Assembly (NCBI GenBank): GCA_012974425.1
Contig: JAAXQE010000190.1
Coordinates: forward strand, 1-44,000
DNA: 44,000 bases
Direction of reading: 5' to 3'
Source: Geopsychrobacter sp.
Lineage (GTDB): Bacteria > Desulfobacterota > Desulfuromonadia > Desulfuromonadales > Geopsychrobacteraceae
Shown here: positions 1 through 7,198 of the stretch, piece after piece
Layout: the number at the start of each line of letters is the position of its first letter
How positions within the stretch are numbered: position 1 is the stretch's first letter
Notes under the pieces: model-generated
What the model saw: the letters and a program-made list of their open reading frames with translations, nothing else
Database searches by the model: none
Told to the model about the DNA's origin: nothing
Made by a program: the position numbers and the translations under genes

Positions 1-627
1 CTGGGGCTGCTGAGTAGCCCAGAATTGTTGCTGATTTTCTCGCTGGCGCTCGGCAAGCCATATAGTTTGAATCTGGTTGAGTGCAGCGCCTGCCCCAATG
101 CGGGGATGCTGCCATCTTTACGGGCCGCAGCAGCTGAAGTCGGCGCGATTTTGGCTCACGCCTGCCTGATCGAAGCTGAACAGCATCTTGATTTCAGGGA
201 GAGCGGCGTGAGTCGGCGTGAGTTTTTTAGCCTGCTGCGTCGCCAGACCGAGGTTGCCGTCTGTTCGCTGGCGGATCAACTCCACGAGGTGCCTGAGCGT
301 CCCTACGGGGAGAAATCCCTTCCTCCGCAGCGCCTGTTGCTCATGCAGCTTTTGAAACGCAAACCTGAGGTTGAGCGCGCCGAACTTGTTGCCCGACTTT
401 TCCCCCAGATTGAAATCTCAAGCGTCAGTTGCTCGGGTTGCAGCGGTTGCGTCGGTCTCTGCCCAACCGGGGCCTTGTTGCCAGCGCGCAACCCTGACGA
501 CCCACCAACGGCCCATCCCCCAAACTGCACGGAGTGCGGCCTTTGCAGTGCTTTCTGCAGCAAAGCTGCAATCACTGTGACTCCGGGTTGGCTATCGCAG
601 GCGGCCAAGCATGTGCTTGCTGGTTAG
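1..627 (+). CDS. 4Fe-4S ferredoxin-type protein, 5' end cut by window edge
   Basis: The reading frame is open from base 1, so the true start lies outside the window; the visible part is about 208 residues. The C-terminal third carries two ferredoxin-like cysteine groups, C-S-G-C-S-G-C-V-G-L-C-P and C-T-E-C-G-L-C-S-A-F-C, which should bind two [4Fe-4S] clusters. A further C-S-A-C-P pair lies near the visible N-terminus. No signal peptide or membrane segment is visible in this part. It is probably a cytoplasmic electron carrier or an Fe-S accessory protein of a redox enzyme encoded upstream; the partner cannot be seen. The stop is TAG at 625-627. Confidence 0.75.
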   Translation: MGLLSSPELLLIFSLALGKPYSLNLVECSACPNAGMLPSLRAAAAEVGAILAHACLIEAEQHLDFRESGVSRREFFSLLRRQTEVAVCSLADQLHEVPERPYGEKSLPPQRLLLMQLLKRKPEVERAELVARLFPQIEISSVSCSGCSGCVGLCPTGALLPARNPDDPPTAHPPNCTECGLCSAFCSKAAITVTPGWLSQAAKHVLAG

Positions 628-790
628 AGCTCCGCATAATTTCATGAAAAACGAGAAACGATATCCTTGTTGCTATTTGACCAACATGGCAGGCTCCTGC
701 CTCTTCGAGGGCTAAGCTTAAAACTGGTAAGACACGTTGATTGAGCAGTTTTTATAATAGGCGCCGACTAATCCTTTTTGCTGGATCACC

Positions 791-799
791 TGTTATAAT
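791..799 (+). promoter_or_regulatory. Possible extended -10 promoter element
   Basis: TGTTATAAT combines an extended -10 (TGn) with a consensus TATAAT, about 84 bp before the cytidylate kinase-like gene. No good -35 hexamer lies at the usual distance, which an extended -10 can tolerate. Nothing else was recognised in the 255-bp gap 628-882. Confidence 0.4.
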
Positions 800-882
800 T
801 CTTCTACTTTCCGTCAGCTGGTTGCTGGCTTGCGCACCGGGACAAGGTTTTCTCCACTGAAACACATCTGAAAGGGGGCAGT

Positions 883-1575
883 ATGGCCAGAGATTCAATT
901 TTTTCTTTTCGGGATGAAGCACGCCTTGCGGCTTGGCATCGGCAGGCTCAGACGCGTAAAGATCAGGGTCGGGGGGAGGGCCCCTGTGTCACTATTTCGC
1001 GTGAGTTTGGTTGCCAGGCCTTTCCGCTGGCCAGGGAATTGGCAAATTGCTTAGGTGACACCTGGTCGGTGATCGATCGCGAGATGCTTGAGGAGGTCGC
1101 CAGGATCAGCGGCTTCACGGTCGAACAGATCGAGAAGACCCGCGACACCCCGGCGCTGCTCAAGGCAATTTTTGCGATGTTCCTTGACAGCAGTCGTGCC
1201 GAAGAGACAGAGTTGTCGACCCATCTGCGTCAGGTGATCTGCAAATTTGCTGATGCTGGCAACTGTATTATTGTTGGTGGAGGGGGGGTGTTTACGACGC
1301 AAGGGATGAAGAATATGTTCCACCTGCGGTTAGTGGCGCCACTCGAGTTTCGGATCAGCAAGATCATGCAGACTCATTCGCAGGACCGGCTTCAGGCGAC
1401 CGATTTCGTCAGTCAGCACCAGAAACAACGTGAAAATTTTGAGTCACGTCTGACCGGGAGAAGGCTCGATGATCCGCTGCTTTATCATCTGGTGCTGAAC
1501 AACGGTATGCTGACTCCTGAGCAGATGGCGGCTATCGCCGTGCAGGGGCTGGCGCAATTGGGGCTGGCTGATTAA
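883..1575 (+). CDS. Cytidylate kinase-like family protein
   Basis: 230 residues, ATG start behind a purine-rich ribosome binding site (GAAAGGGGG). Near residue 35 the motif TISREFGCQAFPLA resembles the start of the cytidylate kinase-like family, in which a P-loop-like Gly region precedes a conserved Asp-Arg (here VIDREML). Members of this family are P-loop nucleotide kinase relatives of unproven substrate, so CMP kinase activity is not claimed. A glycine-rich stretch, IIVGGGGVF, occurs at about residue 127. The gene is monocistronic and converges with the hydrogenase operon that ends at 1623. The family call is fairly firm; the function is not known. Confidence 0.75.
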   Translation: MARDSIFSFRDEARLAAWHRQAQTRKDQGRGEGPCVTISREFGCQAFPLARELANCLGDTWSVIDREMLEEVARISGFTVEQIEKTRDTPALLKAIFAMFLDSSRAEETELSTHLRQVICKFADAGNCIIVGGGGVFTTQGMKNMFHLRLVAPLEFRISKIMQTHSQDRLQATDFVSQHQKQRENFESRLTGRRLDDPLLYHLVLNNGMLTPEQMAAIAVQGLAQLGLAD

Positions 1576-1622
1576 GGTTTGTCTGTTCTTTTTAAGGAGC
1601 AGTTGTTTGTTGCTCGTTGCAC

Positions 1623-2909
1623 TTACTTAATGGTGATCCGGAGCTGGTGGGTTGAACAACTGAGGCAGGGATCATAGGCTCGGATCAGGGTTTCGACCCT
1701 CTGTTTGAGTTGTTCGTCCGGTAGATCGAGCAGATCGGGGAGCAGGCTTTCGATATCTGCTTCGATGCTTGCCAGATTCTGCGCCGTAGGAATGATACAA
1801 TCGGCAGTTTCCAGCAGTCCGTTCTGGTCGTAGCTATAGGCATGAAACAGCAAACCCCGCGGCGCCTCGACTGCCGCGACCCCCTGGCCGCCACCCTTCG
1901 GCATGGCGGTTGCGCGCGCCCGCGAAAAACTGTGCAGCAGCAGATCATCGATGGCATGGATCGCTTCTTCAACATAATGCACCACTTCGATCAGGCGGGC
2001 CTTGAGTCCGTGAAATGGGTTGTCGGTGGCCGGGTCCATCTGCAGGGCTTTGCTGACCTTTTGGGCCATTGGGGAGAGGCGGCGATGGCTGTTCTTGACC
2101 CGGGCCAGGGCGCCGACACAGTAGTGGCCGCGTGCGGTGCGGGCCATTTTGGCGGTTGAATGGGGCACAATATATTCGTCAATAGAGGCCTTGAACTGGG
2201 CAACGCTTTGATCGATACCGCAGCTGCTGATCACGCGTTTGGCATGCAGTGGATACTGGCCGCTATGATCGAGGCAGACCTGCTCGGCCGGGCGTGAAAA
2301 CTCGGGGAAATCGAAGCCGGCAAAGAGCTCGACGGTCGCCTCCAGATCGGGCAGGGTACCGACCAGATCCTGACGCAGCTGTTTAAGCTCACTCGTTTCG
2401 GGCAAGGCGGAGAATCCGCCGATCGTCGTTGTCACCGGATGAACCGCGCGACCGCCAATCAGCTCACAGATCCGGTTGGCCGTGCGTTTCAGGCGCAAGG
2501 CGCGGCCGAACAGGTCTCCACGGCGGTTCAGAAGCTGGAAGATACTTGGAATGCCGAGATAATCGGGGACCGCCATGAAATAGAGCTGCAACAGATGGCT
2601 CTGCAGAATCTCGCCCTGGCTGAGCAGGCGGCGCAGAACTTGGGCGCGCGGATCTACTTCTATCCCCAGGGCATTTTCGGTCGCCATCAATGAAGCCATG
2701 CTGTGCGAGATGGAGCAGACCCCGCAGACCCGCGCCACAATCGGTGCGATGTCGCTGAAGTGACGCCCCTTGAGCAGCGCCTCGAAGAAGCGCGGCGATT
2801 CAATGACCTCGAGTCGGCAGGATTCAATCTTGCCGGCTTTTTTGTCGATGACCAGGTGGGCATGACCCTCGATCCGGGTCAGATGGTTGAGTGTGATCTT
2901 GCGGCTCAT
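1623..2909 (-). CDS. Cytoplasmic [NiFe] hydrogenase large (alpha) subunit, group 3b-like
   Basis: 428 residues. This is the catalytic subunit that binds the Ni-Fe(CN)2CO centre. The N-terminal motif RIEGHAHLVID, the first cysteine pair in RVCGVCSISH and the C-terminal pair in DPCLSCSTH are all present, so all four Ni ligands are intact. After the last His only seven residues follow, a short tail of the kind seen in soluble group 3 enzymes and presumably removed by an endopeptidase. There is no signal sequence, so the enzyme should be cytoplasmic. The ATG start overlaps the TAA stop of the small subunit gene by one base (TAATG), indicating translational coupling. It is the last gene of the three-gene operon 5529-1623 on the minus strand. 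Confidence 0.92.
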   Translation of the reverse strand: MSRKITLNHLTRIEGHAHLVIDKKAGKIESCRLEVIESPRFFEALLKGRHFSDIAPIVARVCGVCSISHSMASLMATENALGIEVDPRAQVLRRLLSQGEILQSHLLQLYFMAVPDYLGIPSIFQLLNRRGDLFGRALRLKRTANRICELIGGRAVHPVTTTIGGFSALPETSELKQLRQDLVGTLPDLEATVELFAGFDFPEFSRPAEQVCLDHSGQYPLHAKRVISSCGIDQSVAQFKASIDEYIVPHSTAKMARTARGHYCVGALARVKNSHRRLSPMAQKVSKALQMDPATDNPFHGLKARLIEVVHYVEEAIHAIDDLLLHSFSRARATAMPKGGGQGVAAVEAPRGLLFHAYSYDQNGLLETADCIIPTAQNLASIEADIESLLPDLLDLPDEQLKQRVETLIRAYDPCLSCSTHQLRITIK

Positions 2910-3637
2910 TATTCCTCACCGATATTAAAGATACGATACTGTTCAAGGATATCCTGCAGGTTCAGACCCTGTTCTTCGAGCACCCGATGGTAGGGGCTGG
3001 TGCGTGGATTGTCGACCAGACCTCGGCAACCGCGGCAGCGATCTCCCCCCGCGATACAGATCGCGCGGCAGCCGGCGCGGGTCACCGGGCCGAGGCAGAT
3101 CTCACCGTAATCGAAGCTACAGGGGTATTCGGCCAGCTTGCATTCGACACAGACCGCGAAGCTTGGCAGGTCGGGTTCGCGCTCCAGCAGCAGCGCCTGG
3201 AGCACCGCGAGAAACTCGCGCCCGTCGATCGGACAGCCGGGGATGCGGTAATCGACCTTGACCACCTTGTGCAGCGGCAGGGGCGTCTCGGTTTGCAGGT
3301 GCTTGGCATCACTGGCGTAGACCTGCCGGCGGAGTGCAGCGACATCCTGATCACTCGCCAGCAGATTGATCCCGCCATTGTCGGCACAGGCGCCGAGGGC
3401 GACCAGAGTTTTGCTGCGCGCGCGGATGGCCTGCAGGCGTTCCCGATCTTGCCGCCGGGTGATGCTCCCTTCAATAAAGGCGATATCGAGGGCGCTGACC
3501 TCTTCTGACATCAGTTCCCGAAATTCAACCACCTCGACCAGTTGCAGCACCTGCAGCAGGTCATCCTCCAGATTCATGACGGTGAGTTGGCAGCCTTCAC
3601 AGCCGGTAAAGTCGAAGAAGCCGATTCTGGTTTTCAT
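2909..3637 (-). CDS. Cytoplasmic [NiFe] hydrogenase small (delta) subunit
   Basis: 242 residues. It resembles HydD/MvhG/HoxY-type small subunits: the proximal-cluster motif GCEGCQLTVMN lies near residue 13, followed by GACADNGG and PGCPIDG, which supply the remaining proximal-cluster ligands. A C-terminal set of cysteines (CVECKLAEYPC, CLGP, GCRAIC, CRGCRG) can hold additional Fe-S clusters. It has no Tat signal, unlike the small subunit at 9276-10388, so it works in the cytoplasm and passes electrons between the large subunit and the fused diaphorase protein. The start codon overlaps the upstream stop by four bases (ATGA). Confidence 0.92.
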   Translation of the reverse strand: MKTRIGFFDFTGCEGCQLTVMNLEDDLLQVLQLVEVVEFRELMSEEVSALDIAFIEGSITRRQDRERLQAIRARSKTLVALGACADNGGINLLASDQDVAALRRQVYASDAKHLQTETPLPLHKVVKVDYRIPGCPIDGREFLAVLQALLLEREPDLPSFAVCVECKLAEYPCSFDYGEICLGPVTRAGCRAICIAGGDRCRGCRGLVDNPRTSPYHRVLEEQGLNLQDILEQYRIFNIGEE

Positions 3638-5529
3638 CGTTCAATCGCCTCGGCCATGTGCTTGACGCTGCTGTAGGGGAAGATCGGGCCACATTCACAG
3701 ACGCAGATATTGTTGATCCGGCATTTGCCACACTTTCCCAGACCGCATTTTATGTGGCGCTCAAGGTTGAGGTAGATATCCTCATCCGCTAATCCGAGGC
3801 GGAAGAGGAGGGGATTGATCTGGCGATACATCTCGGGCGGGCCGGAAACCGCGGCAATGGTCCGGCTGGCATCGATATCCAGATCCCGCAACAGGTAACT
3901 GACGTCGACCGCCGGTATTCCCCAGCTGTTATGCTGTTCATTGACCGAAAAGCGGCAGTCGACCAGCCCGGAACGGTGCCAATCGAGGAGATCTTCCTGA
4001 AAGAGGAGCGATTCGATCGAGCGCGCGCCACATAACAGCGTGATCCGCCCGTAATTTTCGCGCTGGGACAACAGCGCGAGCATCAATGAACGCAGGGCGA
4101 TCAGGCCGCGGCCACCGGCGATCAGCAGCAGGTCATGCCCCTGCATCTTCTCCAGCGGGTAGCCGTTGCCGAAGGGTCCCCGGATACCGAGACTGTCACC
4201 ACTTCTGACCCGGTGTAGCGCCTGGGTCAGGGCTCCGGCGCGGCGCACCACCAGCTCGATTTCTTCTGTCCCGTCAGGGGCGGAGGCGATAGAGAACGGG
4301 GCTTCGCCGAGACCGAAGACCGAGACCTGCAGAAAACTGCCAGGCAGAAAAGTGAATTGCTCCGGGATTTTGAGACGGAACAGGCGGTCCTCGCTTGAAA
4401 TAACTTCGATCCGTTCGACCTTGGCCATCTGCGGTTGGTATTCACTGCCGGGGTTGGTAGGCTGCTGCTGTGGCGGGGCCTGGCAGAAGAGCTCATTTAA
4501 GACCTCGGTCGGTTTTATTTTGGCCAGACATTCCCGGCTGCAACGCCCACAACCGACACAGGCGGTGCGCTGATGCTGGTCCCACAGGTATTTGTATTTA
4601 CGATAAAAACGGTGCCGTTGCCGGTCTGACTGACTCGCGCGGAAGTTGTCACCGCCACTGACCTTGGCAAACTGGTCGAACTGGCAGCTGTCCCAGGTGC
4701 GCACTCGTTGCCCCTCTTTGAGGTCGAGCTCCAGTTTGTCCTGTACGTTAAAGCAGTAGCAACTGGGGCAAAGCAGGGTGCAGCCTCCGCAGCCGAGACA
4801 GTCATCTCCGAGCCTTTTCCAGATCGGATCCTCGTAGGCATCTTTCATCAGCAGCGGCAACGATTCGGTCGGAAATTGCAGATGGCTTTTGCACTGTTTG
4901 ACCTGCAGCGCCAGCGGGGCCTCATGCTCCCTTGCCATGGTTTCAGGGGCATGGTCGGCCAGCAGTTGACGGCCCTGCTCACTGCCGGTTTGGACCAGGT
5001 ACTTATCATCGCGGCGATGGAAGAACAGATCGAAACCGCTGGCAATGCGATCGGTGCCGAGACTGGTGCAGAAGCAGTGTTCGTCGGGCACACAGTCAAC
5101 CCCGATCAGCAGGGTTGCCTCCCGTTTGGCGCGGTAGGTGCTGTCGGTCTCCCCTTCAAACAGACAGTCGTCGAGAATTTTGACCGCGTGCAGGTCGCAG
5201 GGGTGCATGCCGAAGATGACGCGTGGCGGCGCGGCGCTCTCGGCCTCAAGCAGGACATTCCCCTCGAGTTTGAAGCGGAAAAGTTCATCCCAGTGGGGAA
5301 AGAGGAACTTCTTGGGGGAGTGGACCGACGGCGGAAATTCGAGTTCGAGGTCGGCGGCGTCGCTTAAGGTGCCGAGGGTGATCCGGCCTTTTTTGCGGCG
5401 CGGGGCGACAAGGTCGTAGGACTGCATCAGTGCCCGTGCAAAACGCAGAATCTCCGCCAGGCTCATTGCCAGCCAGAGGGTCTCATCCGGTGTGTTTTGA
5501 TGTGTTGTACTGGATATGGGTGCAGGCAC
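3634..5529 (-). CDS. Fused hydrogenase beta-gamma subunit (HydB-HydG-like Fe-S/flavin diaphorase)
   Basis: 631 residues. Residues 1-350 match the beta (HydB/AsrA-like) Fe-S subunit: ligands of two [4Fe-4S] clusters lie at about 243-257 (C-L-G-C-G-G-C-T-L-L-C-P) and 324-334 (C-V-G-C-G-R-C-S-R-E-C). Residues 365-631 match the gamma (HydG/AsrB-like) ferredoxin-NADP reductase-type subunit: an FAD-binding EAPFSIAS at about 409, GPFGNG at 451, a nucleotide-binding AGGRG at about 471, and a C-terminal cysteine group at 595-614 for a [2Fe-2S]-type cluster. In Pyrococcus-type sulfhydrogenases these are separate proteins. The GTG start lacks a clear Shine-Dalgarno; an ATG at 5466 (22 residues in) is an alternative that fits HydB N-termini about equally well. 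The stop overlaps the small subunit start (ATGA). Confidence 0.88.
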   Translation of the reverse strand: MPAPISSTTHQNTPDETLWLAMSLAEILRFARALMQSYDLVAPRRKKGRITLGTLSDAADLELEFPPSVHSPKKFLFPHWDELFRFKLEGNVLLEAESAAPPRVIFGMHPCDLHAVKILDDCLFEGETDSTYRAKREATLLIGVDCVPDEHCFCTSLGTDRIASGFDLFFHRRDDKYLVQTGSEQGRQLLADHAPETMAREHEAPLALQVKQCKSHLQFPTESLPLLMKDAYEDPIWKRLGDDCLGCGGCTLLCPSCYCFNVQDKLELDLKEGQRVRTWDSCQFDQFAKVSGGDNFRASQSDRQRHRFYRKYKYLWDQHQRTACVGCGRCSRECLAKIKPTEVLNELFCQAPPQQQPTNPGSEYQPQMAKVERIEVISSEDRLFRLKIPEQFTFLPGSFLQVSVFGLGEAPFSIASAPDGTEEIELVVRRAGALTQALHRVRSGDSLGIRGPFGNGYPLEKMQGHDLLLIAGGRGLIALRSLMLALLSQRENYGRITLLCGARSIESLLFQEDLLDWHRSGLVDCRFSVNEQHNSWGIPAVDVSYLLRDLDIDASRTIAAVSGPPEMYRQINPLLFRLGLADEDIYLNLERHIKCGLGKCGKCRINNICVCECGPIFPYSSVKHMAEAIER

Positions 5530-5555
5530 GTTTTGAAAACCAAAAAGAGTAAAGT

Positions 5556-5567
5556 AGCGTATACGCT
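5556..5567. promoter_or_regulatory. Perfect 12-bp palindrome AGCGTATACGCT, possible operator
   Basis: A perfect palindrome in the leader of the cytoplasmic hydrogenase operon, about 30-40 bp downstream of the predicted transcription start. It shares its GTATACGCT half with sites at 5603 and 6672 and its GTATAC core with sites at 12610 and 14136. Its centre is 44 bp (about four helical turns) from that of the 5603 site. Binding by a repressor is inferred. Confidence 0.45.
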
Positions 5568-5601
5568 CCGGTGGCTTAACCTAGCTCCGGACTCGGAAAT
5601 G

Positions 5602-5631
5602 AGTATACGCTGGCGGGGCTTAAGGGGTCAA
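5602..5631 (-). promoter_or_regulatory. Sigma-70-type promoter of the cytoplasmic hydrogenase operon, overlapping a GTATAC site
   Basis: On the minus strand a -35 TTGACC (5626-5631) and a -10 TATACT (5602-5607) are separated by 18 bp, about 75 bp upstream of the GTG start. The -10 is embedded in AGCGTATACT, so a protein bound at the GTATAC core would block RNA polymerase. Confidence 0.55.
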
Positions 5632-5655
5632 CGTAGGAGGACTGATATGGTTGTT

Positions 5656-6639
5656 TCAGTTCAGACGTGCCTGGAGCTGCAGCCGTGACGCCCAGCGGGT
5701 CATGCCGGCGGTATCTCCCTGAGAAGCATAGAGCGCAAAGAGCGCCTGGCTGACACGATGGTCGGGTGGGCAGGCGAGCCACAATTTCTCGGCCTGTTTG
5801 ATATCGCCCAGCTGATAATAGCTCAGGGCCAGGTTGTAGCGAACGCGTTGATTCTCGGGGTCGATATCGAGAGCCGTCCGGTAGTGCTCTATCTGGGTGT
5901 TGGGACTGCTGCTGTTGTAGGCCGTCCAGTAGTGCCAATCGGGGTCCATGAATGGATGCTGAAGGTAAATTGCAGAACTTAGGATAAGTGCCAGGGTCGG
6001 AACTGCCAGCCCCATGGCCCATAGGGGTTGAGAGAACCTTGCGCGCTGCCGGTAGATTTCGGCGGTCAACAGACCACAGATGACACCGCTGAGATGAACC
6101 AGATTGCCAACCTTGACCAGTCCAGCGAGAGTCAGGCCCGGTCCGATCAGGATCAGCCAGATCCATAACAGGTTACAGGTGGCAGGATCGCAGATCTTTT
6201 TCGCCAGAGGTTCGCTATTCCGCAGGCGCCACAGGACCGCAAACAGGAAGTAGATCAGACCCGACAGGCCGATCCCCCCTGCTTCCCAGCTGAGTTGACT
6301 GGCCGTGCCAATCAGCCAGGCGCTGCAGAGCAGGCTGGCCAGATAAAAGCGCCGACCCAGAATCCGCTCGACTGCCGGACCGAAATGGAGCAACCAGTAG
6401 GCGTTGAACAGGAAATGGAAAATATTGATATGCAGAATATTGTTGATCAGTAGCCGCCAGAGTTCGCCTTGCCAGAGCAGGCTCTGCTCTCCCCAACCGA
6501 AGCTGCTGAGGATGTCGGGCTGATTGGCGTTGGGGAGGAAGCAGAGGGTCAGACTCAGGGTCGCCGAGACCAGAAAAAGCAGTGCCGTTGCCGGGGTCTG
6601 ACGCAGCAGGCGGTGGGTCTGTCCGGTACGAGCGGTCAT
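5656..6639 (-). CDS. Rhomboid family intramembrane serine protease with C-terminal TPR
   Basis: 327 residues from the ATG at 6639, which has a clear GGAGG five bases upstream; the more distal TTG at 6651 lacks one. Several hydrophobic segments cover the first 230 residues. Rhomboid signatures are present: H-x4-H-x3-N (HINIFHFLFN) in TM2, the catalytic serine in GIGLSG, and the catalytic histidine in NLVHLSG. The last ~90 residues hold one or two tetratricopeptide-like units (YRTALDIDPENQRVRYNLALSYYQLG by position, about residues 245-275). It should cleave membrane substrates near the bilayer. It is on the same strand as, and just upstream of, the hydrogenase operon, but has its own promoter; a functional link is not shown. 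Confidence 0.85.
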   Translation of the reverse strand: MTARTGQTHRLLRQTPATALLFLVSATLSLTLCFLPNANQPDILSSFGWGEQSLLWQGELWRLLINNILHINIFHFLFNAYWLLHFGPAVERILGRRFYLASLLCSAWLIGTASQLSWEAGGIGLSGLIYFLFAVLWRLRNSEPLAKKICDPATCNLLWIWLILIGPGLTLAGLVKVGNLVHLSGVICGLLTAEIYRQRARFSQPLWAMGLAVPTLALILSSAIYLQHPFMDPDWHYWTAYNSSSPNTQIEHYRTALDIDPENQRVRYNLALSYYQLGDIKQAEKLWLACPPDHRVSQALFALYASQGDTAGMTRWASRLQLQARLN

Positions 6640-6670
6640 CCTGGCCTCCAATGGCGAAATGCATCTATGC

Positions 6671-6680
6671 CGTATACGCT
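6671..6680. promoter_or_regulatory. GTATAC palindrome CGTATACG at the rhomboid promoter
   Basis: CGTATACG is a perfect 8-bp palindrome and continues as GTATACGCT, identical to nine bases of the two sites at 5559 and 5603. It lies on the predicted transcription start of the rhomboid gene, a typical repressor position. Confidence 0.4.
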
Positions 6681-6682
6681 AA

Positions 6683-6710
6683 ACTATAGCCGATTTATTC
6701 AGAAAATCAA
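6683..6710 (-). promoter_or_regulatory. Sigma-70-type promoter of the rhomboid gene
   Basis: On the minus strand a -35 TTGATT (6705-6710), a 16-bp spacer and a -10 TATAGT (6683-6688) give a start near 6676, about 37 bp before the ATG at 6639. Confidence 0.5.
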
Positions 6711-6780
6711 ACAATGTTTCCCTGTGTTTTGTCTGGCTTTAATGAGCCATGGTGGTTGGAAAAGCTTTATTTTTGGGGGG

Positions 6781-6808
6781 TTGCATTGTGTATGTCTGGT
6801 GATATTAA
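6781..6808 (+). promoter_or_regulatory. Possible sigma-70 promoter of the WYL-like gene
   Basis: TTGCAT (6781-6786), 16 bp, TATTAA (6803-6808), then AGGGAGG directly before the ATG at 6856. Two promoters therefore diverge in 6640-6855. Confidence 0.4.
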
Positions 6809-6855
6809 TTGAATCAGGCTCGCTGCTTGACGACAAGGACATCTAGGGAGGGATT

Positions 6856-7107
6856 ATGGATGTAGAAGGAATTATCTCGACTGCCGGGCGCCGTAACTAT
6901 ACGGTGCAGCTTAGGGTTGAGACTCGCAGGGGCCAGGTTGAGGCATTTGAGGTTGAGCCTTACGCCAGTAATCAGAAGGGTTTAAGGCGGCTGCTCTTCT
7001 GTCTCGATGTTAACACCTTTGAATACCTGAATATCGATCTGTCATTGATTCGGGCGGCTGAGATGACCCGTAATATGTTCACGCCACGCTTTCCGATAAT
7101 TTTCTGA
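6856..7107 (+). CDS. Small orphan protein with WYL-like C-terminal region
   Basis: 83 residues with ATG behind a strong GGGAGG ribosome binding site. The segment FEVEPYASNQKGLRRLLFCLD, followed by a hydrophobic strand and IRAAEMTRNMFTPRF, follows the pattern of a WYL domain (a ligand- or nucleic-acid-sensing beta fold): V-E-P-Y, then a strand, then an R-x3-M/F-x4-F-x-P-R ending. There is no helix-turn-helix, so it would be a stand-alone sensor fold rather than a classical WYL transcription factor. It stands alone between the rhomboid gene and the Hyb operon and ends 23 bp before a strong hairpin. The WYL assignment is an inference from pattern; the function is unknown. Confidence 0.6.
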   Translation: MDVEGIISTAGRRNYTVQLRVETRRGQVEAFEVEPYASNQKGLRRLLFCLDVNTFEYLNIDLSLIRAAEMTRNMFTPRFPIIF

Positions 7108-7130
7108 AGCGAAACTATATTGACATCGGT

Positions 7131-7177
7131 CCAACCAAAGAAGGCCGCCCCTAAATGGAGTGGCCTTCTTTGGTTGG
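7131..7177. terminator. Perfect 16-bp hairpin between convergent genes
   Basis: CCAACCAAAGAAGGCC (7131-7146) pairs perfectly with 7162-7177 around a 15-base loop. It sits between the convergent WYL-like gene and the Hyb operon. Neither side has a proper U-tract, so it may act as a bidirectional terminator or as a 3'-end stabiliser. Confidence 0.6.
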
Positions 7178-7198
7178 AATTATCCTGGATCCCTAAGA

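Noticed and set aside
1601-1618. GAGCA/TGCTC inverted repeat between convergent genes as a terminator
   Set aside because: The stem is only five bases and no T-run follows on either strand.
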